Shown here: in pieces, positions 42,625 through 54,967 of the stretch
Layout: every line of letters starts with the position of its first letter
How positions within the stretch are numbered: the first letter of the stretch is position 1
NCBI GenBank assembly: GCA_037367405.1
Contig: JAZKJV010010745.1
Coordinates: 186,001-250,000, forward strand
DNA: 64,000 nucleotides
Origin: Ottelia alismoides
Lineage: Eukaryota; Streptophyta; Magnoliopsida; Alismatales; Hydrocharitaceae
Direction of reading: 5' to 3'
Notes under the pieces: generated by a model
Told to the model about the DNA's origin: nothing
Databases searched by the model: none
Seen by the model: only the letters and a program-made list of their open reading frames with translations
Translations under genes and position numbers: made by a program

Positions 42625-42677
42625 CACTTATTGCATAAGTGTTTGCTAGGGACTAGCAAAGGTAAAGTATAGGGGGA
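42625..42677 (+). promoter_or_regulatory. Ath-A twin hairpins and polypurine tract
   Basis: CACTTAT-TGC-ATAAGTG (42625-42641) and TTTGCTAG-GGA-CTAGCAAA (42642-42660) stand back to back. They are followed by GGTAAAGTATAGGGGGA, whose purine run abuts the 3' LTR at 42678 and should prime plus-strand DNA. Both hairpins are kept in Ath-B. Confidence 0.85.
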
Positions 42678-45600
42678 TGATGAATCCACATTTCATCATC
42701 TTTATTCTATCATTTTGGCACCAAAAACCTTAGCAAATGCTTGTAAATACCCTTAAATCAAGCATATTAGCATCCATGCATGTGCATTCAGATAGTGTCT
42801 AAAATACTGTAATTAAGGCCAAAATTATAGAATAAATAAAGAAAAGAAAAAGAATAAAATATTGTAAATATTTTATGACCCAAAACCCCCGAGACCTAGG
42901 CATCTTGATGAATAGGTCGACAAGGAACAAAGTAGGGGGAGATAAGGTCAGAAATACAGATAAAATACCTATACCTTCTATTCATTCTTTATTCATTTTG
43001 GGATCTATTTTTGGTTCCACTTTTTATACATCAAATAAAGAAACTTTGTACATGAAAGTTGTAGATAATTTAATAAAGAAAAATACAAAATTTATTTCAC
43101 AAAAAAATCATGTACAGATAAAAAGTTATGGTCTGAATAAGAATCCAAAATCCCAACTTCCCAGACCCGTATCTCACAACTGACAACTCCAAATGCAGTG
43201 TACTCACCTTTAATTGTATATAGAATAAAATAATCTATCCAATGGCGGTGGTTTCGCATTTGGCGGAGCTACGGTTTGAAAGTTGAGTTTTGGACCCTAA
43301 TTGTATACTTGTACTGAATAAAATATTCAATTTATTCTTTATTCATTATTTATTCATTTTTATATTTTTATAATTTTGTAAATATTACTTATAATATATA
43401 TATGTACATTAAAATTGAAATGAAATGCAAAGAAAAATAAAAATAAAAATACTTGTATAAAGACTACATAGGTATACTGCCTATATCTACACTTGTACAA
43501 AATACTCTTAGATTTTATTAAATATACAAAATACATCAATACAATAAAATAAAAATATATTTATGTTTATAAAAGTATTTTATAACTTTATAAAATTATA
43601 AACAAAATTAAAGAAATTAAAATACACCAAATAAAAATAAAATACTAAAATACATAGGTATTATACCTATATAGGGTGAAAAAGGTAACTTGTAAAAATA
43701 TAACTCCTAAAAATAATTAAAAATCAAAATAAAATACTACATAAAATTCTAAGCATTTTTTATTTTATAACTTTTATTTAATTCGGCCCTTTAGTATTTT
43801 AAATTGAATTAATAAAATGTTTTTCCAGAGTTTTTCCTGGTTGGTCCACGTGGACCAACCAGGAGGTCAGGACTGTTGACCAAGGTCAACAGTCTGACCT
43901 ACCCCCTGCGGCTTGTCAGACTATGTTTGACCCCCCGTTTTCACTATTTTTTCGAGGAGCGATCTTTCATCCTTTTGACTCAAATCTTCTGCAAATATTT
44001 TCCCCTACTATCCATCTTGCTCGCCCAAGGATCTTCTTGGGCTGAGGGTCTCTGAATCAAGCTGGGCACCTCGATCAATGGAGCCCCTCGTCAAACCCTT
44101 AAAAGCAAACCCTTGACTTCATTTGAAAAATTGAACCGCATAATCCAGCAAAACCTTCCCCCCTAGACCTTGCTTGAGTTCCCGGAGGTGACAGCTCCAA
44201 GGAGCGCTCGTCAGGGCGGTGGACAGGACACTTTTGGGGCGCGTTCCACAACCTCCGGCGACCGCCGTCGAGGTACCTTTCCCTCGCCCTTTCTGGGCTC
44301 GAGGTCGTGTCACTCCCTTAGTTTTTCGCCGTCATTTTATCCCTTGCATTTCCAGCTACATTTTCCCCCGTTTTTCCATTTCATTCGTGCATCGATTCGC
44401 CAAATCGATCACTCGTCGGAGACACCTCCGACCACCGTCACTCTTTGCGTCCACCACCGCCGCACATCACGCATCCCTACGCCTCCGCGAGGTCCAGGCA
44501 ATTTGCCCTGGACCTTTTCACCATTTCTTGCAGGTCAAAGAGCAGCGAACGCACCTGGAAGGCATTTTGCGACCTTCGCCGGAGATACCTGGAGCTGAGA
44601 GCTCCGCCGCTTCCGCGCCAGCACCTCGACGCCTCTCCGACGAATCCGAGCCTTCCAGTCCACAGAGTGACCTCCCAGGAGTCTGCAGCTCCATTTTGGA
44701 GCCCATCCACCGCCTGAGGAGCGAGATCGGAGTCAGGGAAGTGTGCCTCTGCCGGTGCTCTTCCCTGTTCTTCCTCCTCGCTTTTCCACCGTCTGATCGA
44801 GCCGCAGCTCCAGATTCTCCACCGACCGTCCGATCAACGCCCTCAGTAGCCGTCGATCTCCTCGCGGAGATTTAATCCGAGGCGTTGGATCTGAAGGGGT
44901 ATCGCGGGCCCCGGTATCGACACGTGGATAAGTGGAGTACGCTCCACCGTCCGATCTTCCGCCGTCGAGGGTATTTTGCAGTCAACCCCCGCCATTTTTG
45001 AATTTCTATTCAGTCCAAAAACGTTGCTGTGTAGTTTAAATATTTTGTAATATTTGCATAGAGACCCCCAAACTTTGTTTATTTGCATCCAGGTCCTTTG
45101 CCACGTCACCTCACGTGACCTGTACACGTGAGGTGTGGGCATTTTGCAGAGGGACCCTCGGTCATTTATGTATTTCATTTTAGTCCTAAAACTATCGCAG
45201 CACGTGTAAACTTTTTGGATATTTTGCAAGTAGGCCCCCAGGGTTTGAGATATTACGTCTAAGTCCTCGCCAGGCGCGTGCGAGTCACGCGCCCTGGTGG
45301 GAAAATTGCTAGCGTGCCCAGGCGGCTTTTGTAATTGCATTTTGGTGCTAGAAATTAAATATTCCGTTCAATATTTTGGGGAAAATTGCGTGTATGCCCC
45401 TGGATGTTTTGTAAATTGCATTAATACCCCTGCCAGGCTTATTTATTAATTGGATGCTTGTTGTATTTATTTGAATGATCATTTCAAGCCCAAAAATTCC
45501 ACAAAATTAGGGTTAAGCTCCTGGACATGTGTACTTTAACGCCACCATTTTAGTTTTTGATTTTATTTTATTTTCATATTTATTAAAAATCAAAAACTAG

Positions 45601-46520
45601 CTTTTTATGCACTGTCTAGCTTAGAAAATCCCAAAAAAATATTAAAACCTCTCTAAAAATTCTAAAAAAATTACCTAGTGTCTATTTTATCTTATTTTAG
45701 TGTCAGTCCAAAAATCATTAAAAATCTCAAAAGAAAAACACTAAAAATTCAAAAAACACTCAAAAACTTCAAAAAAATACATAAAATAGTAGAAAACTCC
45801 AAAGATCAAAAACTCAACTCCTGTTTGTTCCTTATTTTGTCCTTTTTATTTGAAAAATAGTGTGAAAATTTTTAGCTACTGGTTGCTATTTTTAACTTGC
45901 ATTTTAGTCACAGCCAGCCCTATTTCCACTGTTTTGCCTTATTTCAGTAATTAAAAATACCAAAAACACCTTGAAAAATCTACAAAAATCACAAAAACAG
46001 TAGAAAATCTTAAAAATACCAAAAACAATTTAATTTCTGAATTTTTGGTTATTGTTGCACATTTTTATAAATATTTTAGCTTGTCTTTTATTATATTGTC
46101 TTTACTTTCCAATATTGAAAAAGAAAAAGAAAAAAATATAAAATATAAAATTATAAAAATCAGAAAATTAAAAATCAAAATACAAAATTAAAATTAAATT
46201 AAAATTAATTAAAAACTAAAAAATTAAAAACCCACAAAAATTCCCTTTGCTTGATTGCTTAGTGTAGACACATCACACACACACTTGAGCACATTTGCTT
46301 GAACTATCCTGTTTGCTCCCTGTGTTCGAACTCTCTGCATACTTGACACTATACACCATTTGTGCAGAGTTAAAAATAAATTTTAACTCCACATTAGTTC
46401 TAATTTGTTGATCTTAGTGTGGGTTAATTGTTGACTTTAGTCCGAATTTAGTGTGGTCACCACACCGACTGAGTTCACGCTTTGTGTTGAACTTAAGACC
46501 ACCTATTTTTGGCTAAATTA
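42678..46520 (+). repeat. Ath-A 3' LTR
   Basis: Near-identical to 27561-31406; ends GGCTAAATTA where the 5' LTR ends GGCTAAATCA. Contains the same palindromes (43836-43900), hairpins (45107-45135, 45270-45297) and AATAAA hairpin (46367-46389). Confidence 0.93.
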
Positions 46521-46525
46521 GGCAT
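46521..46525. repeat. Ath-A target-site duplication, right
   Basis: GGCAT, identical to 27556-27560. Confidence 0.9.
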
Positions 46526-48600
46526 CATATCTCTCTGTCCGCAAGTACCCATCTTCTGACAGTCAGTACATCTCTTCATGAACTCATCTGAATCCTTGAA
46601 GAGTGTAGGCCACCAAAGGCCGGATTGAAGCACCTTCTGTGCTGTCCGTCTCCCAGAATGATGTCCTCCTGCCTCAAGCTTGTGGCAGTATGTGAGGACG
46701 CTATGCTGCTCTTCCTGAGGAATGCACCTCCTCCAGATGTTATCCCCTCCTTCATGATAAAGGACGGGATCCTCCCAATGGTAAAACTTGGCCTTCGCTA
46801 GGAAGGTCTCGAGTTTCTGTCTGGGCCAACCTTGTGGAACCGTCTTGGCAACAAGATAGTTCACAATGTCGGCGTACCATGGAAGCGAGGTGATAGCCAA
46901 GATCGCCTCATCTGGAAACGTCTCAGTAATAGGTCCACTGGGCTCAGATTCCTCAAGGTTCTCTAAGCGGGAGAGATGATCCGCCATCACATTCTTAACT
47001 CTAGGCTTATCTTAATTTCAATATCAAACTCCTGGAGTAGAAGGATCCATCTGGTAAGGCGTGCTTTGGCATCCTTCTTGGCTATTAAGTACCGGATTGT
47101 GGTATGATCTGTAAAAATAGTCACTCTAGATCTGAGAATATATGATCTATACTTATCCAAAGCAAAGACTACGGCCAGCGTCTCCTTCTCTGTCACAGTA
47201 TAATTCCGTTGAGCGGCATCCAAAGTCCGGCTGGCGTAGTGAATGGCATACGGCAAACCATCCCTCCTCTATCCAAGAACAGCCCCAACGGAAAAATCAG
47301 AAGCATCCGTCATGATCTCGAATGGGAGAGACCAATCGGGTGGCTGAAGGACAGGAGCTGTGACAACCATACTCTTGAGAGTCTCAAAAGACGCAAGACA
47401 CTTATCATCTATGAACTCGATGTCCTTTGTCAGCAAATCCGTAAGCGGTCGGGCAATACGACTGAAGTCCTGAATGAATCGTCGGTAGAAACCGACATGC
47501 CCCAGAAAAGACCGCAATTGACGTAGATTGGACGGTGGATTGAGTTTTCTAATGATATCCACCTTGGCCGGATCGACCTCCATGCCCTTGTTGGAGATGA
47601 TATGACCAAGGACCGTTCCTTGAGTCACCATGAAGTGACTCTTCTCCCAAGACAAGACAAGATTGACCTCAATGCAGCGCTGAAGCACATGGTCTAGGTA
47701 GTCAAGACAAGCATCAAACCCATCGCCATAGACTGAGAAGTCATCCATGAAGACCTCTAAACAGTCACCCACCATGTTCAAGAAAATGGACAACATACAC
47801 CTTTGGAATGTCGCGGAGGCGTTACATAGACCAAAGGGCATCCGTCTGAAAGCATAAGTCCCAAACGGACAGGTGAATGTCATTTTCTCCTGGTCTTCGG
47901 GCGCAATGGCCACTTGATTTTAACCGGAGTACCCGTCAAGAAAACAATAGTGACTCTTCCCAGCTAGCCTTTCGATAATCTGATCAATGAATGGTAGTGG
48001 GAAATGATCCTTCTTGGTGGCCTGATTCAATCGTCTGTAGTCCACATAGACCCTCCAAGAAGTGGGTACTCGGGGAGCGATCTCCTCTCCAGACTTACTC
48101 ACAACTGTAGTGATACCTATCTTCTTGGGCACCACATGTAATGGGCTAACCCACTTGGAGTCGGAGATGGGGTAGATAAAATCGGCGCTCCACCACTTCG
48201 ATATTTCTTTCATGACCACATCTTGAAGATTCGGGTTCAGCCATCGCTAGAACTCACGCGAAGGCCTAGCGTCCTCCTAAAGATAGATTTGGTGGGAGCA
48301 CAGAGCCGGACTAATCCCTTGGAGATCAGCTATACTCCATCCAATCACCTTGCGGTTTCTTTCAAGAACCTCCATCAGATGAGATTCTTGCTCTCCAGTC
48401 AAACCTGTTGAGATAATGACTGGGTGCATATCTGGCTCACCCGCAAGGAATTTATACTTTAGCGACTGCGGCAAGGGTTTTAGTTCTGGACAACTGAGAG
48501 GTGGCAGATCTGGCTTCTGATATGTCTGTGTAAAGGCTACCAGGTCTGCATGGGAAAACTCTCGTTGTGCATTAGAATCTGACGAAGGGGACCCTGGTGA
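46526..48600 (-). pseudogene. Ath-B reverse transcriptase, RNase H and integrase N-terminal part
   Basis: Minus strand. RT runs from KYKFLAGEPDMHPVIIS (near 48460) through YVDYRRLN (near 48030) and FMDDFSVYG (near 47750). RNase H has MTDASDFSVGAVLG (near 47310). The integrase zinc region (GGHHSGRRTAQ near 46680, CTDCQKMG near 46560) runs up to the Ath-A insertion. Lesions judged against Ath-A: stops near 48294 and 48250, TAC to TAA at 47920, CAG to TAG at 47269, and a single-base deletion near 47015 that shifts the frame. Catalytic residues are otherwise kept. Confidence 0.9.
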
Positions 48601-51017
48601 ATCTTCTATGAACTATACTAGCTCGCACTCCGTCCTAGCTGTCGGCTCAGAAGGAATCAGACACGGAAAATAATCATCGAAATCATCCCAATCAATGTCT
48701 GAATCCGAGGGATCTGAATTAGAAGAACAAGACTGAAAATCATCACCACTCGTCCTGCAACTGTCAGCCTCAAAAGAATCCTCGTCCAGGGGTGTGCTCT
48801 CCAGGCTCTCAACTGCCATAAGCTGTAAGTACAGTGAATCTGTAGGCAAGGCGAGGGTCTGTGCTACAGGATCTGTCCAAATGGATTCATCATCAGTCAT
48901 CACAAAGTCGCACTCCTGGTGGATATATAGCTCGTCCTCTGTCATCTGCGCGGCATCGCTGGATTGCTCTGAGCATGCTAATTCTCTTGCTCTGGTCTCT
49001 TCGATCGTCTCTATTTGTATGGTCTCGCCCTCTACACGAAAGCATACCTTCCCACTATCATGATAGATCACCGCCTTGGCCGTGGCCAAGAATGGGCGTC
49101 CAAGTATGATGGGGGCATCGGTTACCGACTCAGGGATCTCCATGTCCAATACAACAAAGTCCACGGGGAATTTCAGGCCCTGAATGGTAACGACCACGTC
49201 TCTCAACAACCCCTTCGGCCTCTTAGTCGACCTATCAGCAAATTGAAGGACTGTCCTGCTCCTAAGAAGAGGACCAAACTCGAATCGGTCGAGTAAGGCT
49301 GCCGGAAGAAGGTTAATAGAAGAGCCGATGTCTAATAGAGTACGATCAAACTGCTGCTCCTGAATCTCGCATCTAGCATAGGGAGCTCCTGCATCTGGTC
49401 TCTTGGCTGGCAGTTTGTTCTGAATGGTGCAGCAAGTGGAATGAGTGAGCACATGGATCTGATCTCTGTGGTTCCTCCTCTTCCTGCGGACTGTAGTCTT
49501 CTCTTTCAAGTTCTTTTTGAAGAGGGGGATGTGCTCAAGTGCTTCTTGTAGAGTGAGCTAAATGTGGAATCGATCAATCTGGTTGTTGAACTCTACATGT
49601 TGGGTCTTTTTGGATTTTCTTTTTTATTCCCCTTCGCCAAGCGGAGTGCTTCAGGGAAGGGGATGGAAGGGGCCTCCGCAGATGGAGGACTAGGAAGAGG
49701 TTCCTTTGCCTGTGAAGGAATAGAATCCATACCATGATTATCATTCAACCCATATGGATCTGAAGTGTAAACAGAAACCTTTTCTTTATTCATGTTTTTG
49801 TTCTTTTTCTTGTTACCACAGTCCTTAGATACAAAAGGTGGCAACACTACATGTGGGAGCTCAACAAAAGTGGAAGTGGTGGCTTCGGTACCACCAACGG
49901 CACATGACTTCGCGGCATCAGCACCGCGCTCTGGCTCTACATCAAAAATGGTGGCTTCAGCACCACCATCTGCATCTGGTGTCTGGACGGCCTTAGTACC
50001 GTCATCTGGATCTCCATCATTGGTGGCATCAGCACCACCGTCATCAACATCATCAGCGGCATCAGCACCGCTCCTCTGCTCATCTGGCGCTCCTGGTTCT
50101 GCTTGTGGCCGTCGCTCAGATGAGGCGTCGCCGGCTGGCTTCCTACCGCTCCTAGTAGTCACAAAATCAACATCATACAAAGAAGACGCGTCACTCAAAT
50201 AATCACTAGGAGAAGTATCCTCTGTAAACTGTACCTTCTCAGACTTCCTCTTCAGATTGTTCGGATTTGGTTCAATCTGAGCTGGTATGGCGGCCTTTCC
50301 CTTGATGATATCCCTCATTTCCTGTCGGAACTCATCCATTTCCTGCTGGATGGATGCTCAATGGTCAGAAAGCAATCGGGAGAGGTCATCTAATGCTGGG
50401 TTCTCAAAGGCGGGTGCCTGAGAATCGGAAGTATTCCCTTGCTGGAAATGAGGCTGCTGCTAGGAGGAGAAATGCTCACGAGGCTGGGGGTATGACTGTT
50501 GAGGCTGCTGACGCTGCCTCCACTGTTGTCCCTGATAGGCGGGATGAGGACCATGCTGGTATTGTTGGTGGGCATACTGGGGTTGTTGTTGCTGCGGCTG
50601 CTGGTTGTTCTGTTGTACCTGAACCGGAGGCTGCTGCTGGGATGAGGTGCCACCAGTGGTCCAACAGAATCCAGGGTGATCGCGACGAATTTCGGGCTGC
50701 GGGTACCGATCGTACCATATCCCATTGACTTCCATCAATGGCTCCTGCTCGAAGGATGGTGGAGGTAGAACTGCCAGTGGCTGATCCGGCTGATAGATTA
50801 CCATTTGATTGTCCTGAGATGGTGGCTGCGATGGATTGTACTACAACAGCGGGACCGGCGCTGCTTGAATGTGGTTGACCTGGCGGTACGAGGCAGAGGG
50901 CTAAGTTGAGCTGCTACTGCTGGCATCAGCCCGTAACCTGGGAGGCTGTTGAGAAGACGTTTGTGCCTCCTGGACGCAAAGAATCTGCGTCTTCAGGTCA
51001 CTCATAGTCTTGGTTAT
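48601..51017 (-). pseudogene. Ath-B gag C-terminal part and protease
   Basis: Minus strand, entering at the Ath-C insertion in a segment matching Ath-A's KTMSDLKTQIL. A Q-rich stretch (50800-50460), the acidic GADAA/GGAEAT segment (50150-49900) and the protease follow. The protease motifs are LLDIGSSINLLP (near 49330; the catalytic DSG reads DIG) and ILGRPFLAT (near 49110). Stops include 50358 (CGA to TGA), several CAG to TAG changes (50460-50960) and one near 48613. The DIG change at the active site would by itself disable the protease. The first half of gag is outside the window. Confidence 0.88.
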
Positions 51018-54000
51018 TGATGAATCCACATTTCATCATCTTTATTCTATCATTTTGGCCTCAAAAACCCTAGCAAATGCCTGTAAATAGCATTAATTAG
51101 AGCATATTAGCATTCATGCTTGTACCTGTAATTAGTGTATAAAATATTGTAATTAAAGCCAAAATTATAGAATAAATAAAAGAAAAGAAAAAGAATAAAA
51201 TATTGTAAGTATTTTATGACCCAAAACCCCGAGACCTAGGCATCTTGATGAATAGGTCGACAAGGAATAAAGTAGGGGGATAAGGGCCAAATACAATGTA
51301 TTTCATTCATTCTTTATCCATTTTGGGACCTATTTTTGGTTCCACTTTTTATACCTCAAATAAAGAAACTTTTTACATGAAAGTTGTAGATAAATTAACA
51401 AAGAAAAATATAAAATTGATTTCACTGAAAAATAATGTATAGATAAAAAGTTATGGTTTGAATAAAATTCCAGAATCCCAACTTCCCAGACCTGTATCTC
51501 ACAAATGAAAACTCCAAATGCATCATACTCAGTTTTAATTGTATATAGAATAAAATAAGCTATTTAATGGCAGTGGTTTCGCATTTGGAGAAGCTACAGT
51601 TTGAAAGTTGAGTTTTGGACCCTCATTGTATACTTGTACAGATTAAAATATTCAATTTATTCTTTATTCATTATTTGTACATTTTTATATTTTTATAATG
51701 TTGTAAATATTATTTATATTAATTATATACATTGAAACATGAATAAAAACACAAATAAAACTCAAAATAAAAATATATGTACATAAAATACACATGTATT
51801 ATACCTATATACATACCTATACAATACCTACTTATATTTTATTAAAAATAGAAAACATATCAGAAAAATAAAAAAATATATTTATGTGTATAAATTTTTT
51901 TTATGATTTTATAAAATACTAAATAAAAATAATAAAATTAAAATACAAAAAATAAAAATAAAGGAATAAAATATATAGATAATATACCTATATAGGGTAT
52001 AAAAAGTAACTTGTAAAAATATATCTCATAAAAATAATTAAAAATTAGAAAAAATACTACATAAAATAATAAATATTTTTTATTTTATAACCATAATTTA
52101 ATAAAACCATTTTCGATTTTTAATTGAATTTTTAAACCTTTTTCAGGACCTTTTTCCTGGTTGGTCCACGTGGACCAACCAGGGGGCAGTCGCAGTTGAC
52201 CTCGGTCAACTGTCTGCCCTAGGTCCTGAAGCCCGTGTCAGGACCATGTTTGACCCCAACTTCTTGATTTTTTCGAGGACCCCTCGTTTCTCTTCTCATG
52301 ATGAATCCTCTGTGACTTTTTCTCCTCGATCTCCCAGCAAACACGCCTAGGTGTTTCCTCGGTGAATGGATCAAAGATCTGACCGCTATCCCTCGTTCAA
52401 GGAGCCTGTCGTCAACACTACAAAACCAAGCCCTTGACTTCATTCGAATTTTTTAACCCCATTCTTGGTCTCTCTCGCACCCCTTCTGATTCAAATCGAG
52501 TCCTGGAGGTGACAGCTCCAAGACCGACTCGTCCAAGAGGCGGAGCAGCGTGGCCTAGGGCGTTCCACCACCTCCGGCCGTCGATCGTCGAGGTACCCTT
52601 AACCTCGGGCCCCCATGCCCTTGAGGTGTATTTATTCACCTTCATTTCCCTTGCATTTGCTTCGCCGTAGTTTTAGGATTAAAAACCCCAAGGAATTCGC
52701 AAGTTCCATCACTTGAATCACTCAGATCGCTCACCTCGCCGGAGTGCACCTCCGGCCGAGCTTCGCTCCGCCGATTTGCCTCATCGCACCCATCCCGCGG
52801 GGCTCAGGCAGTTTTCCCTGGGTCCTTTCACCTTTCTTTTGCAGGTCCTGGGCCCTAAATCGCATCTGGGGCTCGTTTTGGAGGCGGCGGAGAGGTACCT
52901 GGAGCCCTTGTGCTCCGGCGACCTCGCGTGAGCCCTCCGGCCTCCGCTGGGGATTTCTGGAGCTATCAGCACGTTGAGGACCACCGCAGGAGCATCGGAC
53001 GCCATTTTGGAGCGCAAAGGAGCGGCGGAGGAGGGAGATCGATGTCTGGGAAACTCGCCTCCCCGCAAGTTCGTCCCAGTTCTTCGAGACCCCCTTCGCA
53101 GCCGTTGGATCTCGAAGGCGGCCCAGATTCCATGGCGACCGTCCGATTATCAGAGCCAGCCCACCGTCGGATCTCATCTGAGGTCTAATCTCAGACGTCC
53201 ACGCTGAAGCGTCATCGGAGGCCCGCGCGTCGACACGTGGCAAGTGACCTCGCATCAGTCGTCAGATCGCGTCGAAGGGGTATTTTGCAGAGTTACCCCT
53301 TCTATTTTTGTAATTTACTTTTAGTCCATAAACTTTAAATGATAGTTTAAATATTTTGTAAAAATTGTATCCAGGCCCTCGAACTTTAGGTATTTGTAGA
53401 TGGGTCCTCTGCCACGTCACCTCACGTGACCTGTTCACGTGAGGTGCAGGCATTTTGCATTGAGGCCCTCGGCCTGTTGGTTATTTTGTTTTAGTACCAG
53501 GAGTTTCAGTTTAAGTGTTAAACTTTTGGGATAATTGCATGTAAGCTCTCGGGCTTTGTTGAAATTACTTTTAGGTCCCTGCCAGGCGCGTGCCAGTCAC
53601 GCGCCCTGGTGGGTATTTTACACTAATTTGGTCCATAAATTCGAATATTAAGAGTTAAATTTTGTGGAAAATTACTTGTATGCCCCTGGACTTTTGTGTA
53701 TTTGCATATATACCCCTGCCAGGCTGTGACTTTTTTGTGTGCTTGTTTGATTTAATTAAGGCATCATTTTAACTCGAACAATTCCCAAAAAATTCAAGTT
53801 AAGATCATGTTCATTTGCACTCTCACGCCATATTTTTAGTTTTTGATTTTATTGGATTTTCATATTTATTAAAAATCAAAAACTTATTTTTTGCCTACTG
53901 TCTAGCTTAGAAAATACCAAAAAATAATAAAATACCTCAAAAAATTCCAAAAAAAAAATCCCTCCGGTCTATTTTAACCTATTTTAGTGTCAGTTCAAAA

Positions 54001-54544
54001 ATCACTAAAAATCTCAAAAGAAAAACCTTAAAAATTCGAAAATACTTAAAAACTTCTAAAATATCTAAAAAATTATAAAAAAAACTCTAAAAATTGCAAA
54101 CTGAGGTTCTGTAGATTCCTTGTTTTCTCATCTTTATTTTAAAATTAGTTTGGAAAATTTTGGTGGCTGTTTGATATTTTTAATTCCCATTTTACCCCCA
54201 GCCAAGAGCTAATTCCCTATTTTCCTTTATTTCAGTATTTAAAAATACCAAAAACATTCTGAAAAATATCCAAAAATCACAAAAATAGTAAAAAAATTAT
54301 AAAAATACCAAAAAAATTTTCATTTCTAAATTTTTGACAATTTTTGCATATTTTTATAAATATTGTAGCACCCCTTTTATTACATAGTTTATATATTCCA
54401 AAATTGAAAAAGAAAAAAAAGAATATAAAATATAAAAAGGAAAAATAAAAAATCAGAAAATTAAAAATCAAAATACAAAATTTAAAATTAATAAAATAAA
54501 AAAATTAAAATTAAAAACCCACAAAAACATTTGCATTTGCATAG
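51018..54544 (+). repeat. Ath-C 5' LTR, first part
   Basis: Collinear with the Ath-A LTR from its start to the ACCCACAAAAA segment. Contains a TATA-like GGTATAAAAAG near 51994, the 28-bp G-box palindrome (52156-52183), the W-box inverted repeat (52184-52219), a GC-rich block, and hairpins at 53418-53446 and 53582-53609. Confidence 0.85.
52156..52219 (+). promoter_or_regulatory. Ath-C LTR G-box palindrome and W-box inverted repeat
   Basis: The palindrome is identical to that of Ath-A. The adjacent inverted repeat has outer arms GGGCAG/CTGCCC and inner CAGTTGACC/GGTCAACTG; compared with Ath-A both arms changed together and still pair. Confidence 0.72.
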
Positions 54545-54967
54545 TTTTTTTCGATAAAACGGTTCATAGTCATTCATCTTAAAAAAAGAGAGCAAGTTAG
54601 AGTTTAGTACAGGCCAAAATATAAAAAAGGGGGAATACATAGTGCCCCCCGTCGCTACCAAATACAGCCAATAGCTAAAGTTCGAGGTAATATAAAATTA
54701 AACAAACTAGTGTGATAAGCATAACGTAATCAGTCCAAAAAATCCATCCCTATGTTGTGGCCTTCAGCAGAGCACCTCCACCATGTCCAACGACCTCATA
54801 TCAACTTCCACTAGGTGCGCTTGGAGGATCTGGTTCCTGGAGTCAGCGCAGAGCTGTCTTTAGCTGGACAATATCATGGTTATGAGCAAGTTATACAAAG
54901 TTAGTTCATAATGTTATCAGGAGATGAATATAAGCATCTAGTAGTAGTTGTGGGGTAAATTTAATTT

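Larger units (their letters stand above)
40176..42677 (+). other. Ath-A non-coding region between pol and the 3' LTR
   Basis: 2.5 kb with no env-like gene. Contents in order: hairpin array (40365-40720), an AT-rich tract of TTTGAAAA/TTTGCAAA words (about 40860-41530), a complex block (41580-42600) well conserved with Ath-B, and two hairpins plus the polypurine tract at 42625-42677. An antisense 84-codon frame (41719-41973) and a sense 62-codon frame (42229-42417) stay open in both Ath-A and Ath-B. In the antisense frame 10 of 12 base differences change the amino acid, which argues against protein-level constraint. Confidence 0.75.
27561..46520 (+). mobile_element. Ath-A: complete Athila-lineage Ty3/gypsy retrotransposon (18,960 bp)
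   Basis: Both LTRs, primer site, leader, gag-protease, RT-RNase H-integrase, 3' region and polypurine tract are present. The element is bounded by the 5-bp duplication GGCAT. The LTRs (27561-31406 and 42678-46520) differ at seven positions in their first 640 bp by my count, so the insertion is recent relative to its neighbours. The protease (ILGRPFLAT), the RT context ([21 protein letters not shown]) and the integrase ([11 protein letters not shown]) are typical of Athila. No env-like gene is visible. It lies in the integrase of Ath-B in the opposite orientation. Two stop codons and a MITE in pol make this copy defective, although it may still be mobilised in trans. Confidence 0.95.
20347..51017 (-). 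mobile_element. Ath-B: reverse Athila-lineage Ty3/gypsy element, split by Ath-A and cut by Ath-C
   Basis: Reading the minus strand from 51017: end of gag, protease, reverse transcriptase, RNase H and the N-terminal half of integrase to 46526. Then Ath-A intervenes, and the remaining integrase lies at 27560-26634. A 2.5-kb non-coding 3' region, polypurine tract and 3' LTR (24151-20347) follow. Joining at the Ath-A target duplication GGCAT restores collinearity with Ath-A's own integrase. The 5' LTR, leader and first part of gag lie beyond the window, separated by Ath-C at 51018. It resides in the 3' LTR of the chromovirus. It carries at least eight stops and one frameshift, so it is dead. Confidence 0.9.

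Noticed and set aside
40176..42677. Env-like third gene of Athila elements
   Set aside because: No frame over 100 codons and no membrane-segment-rich product between pol and the 3' LTR in either Ath-A or Ath-B.
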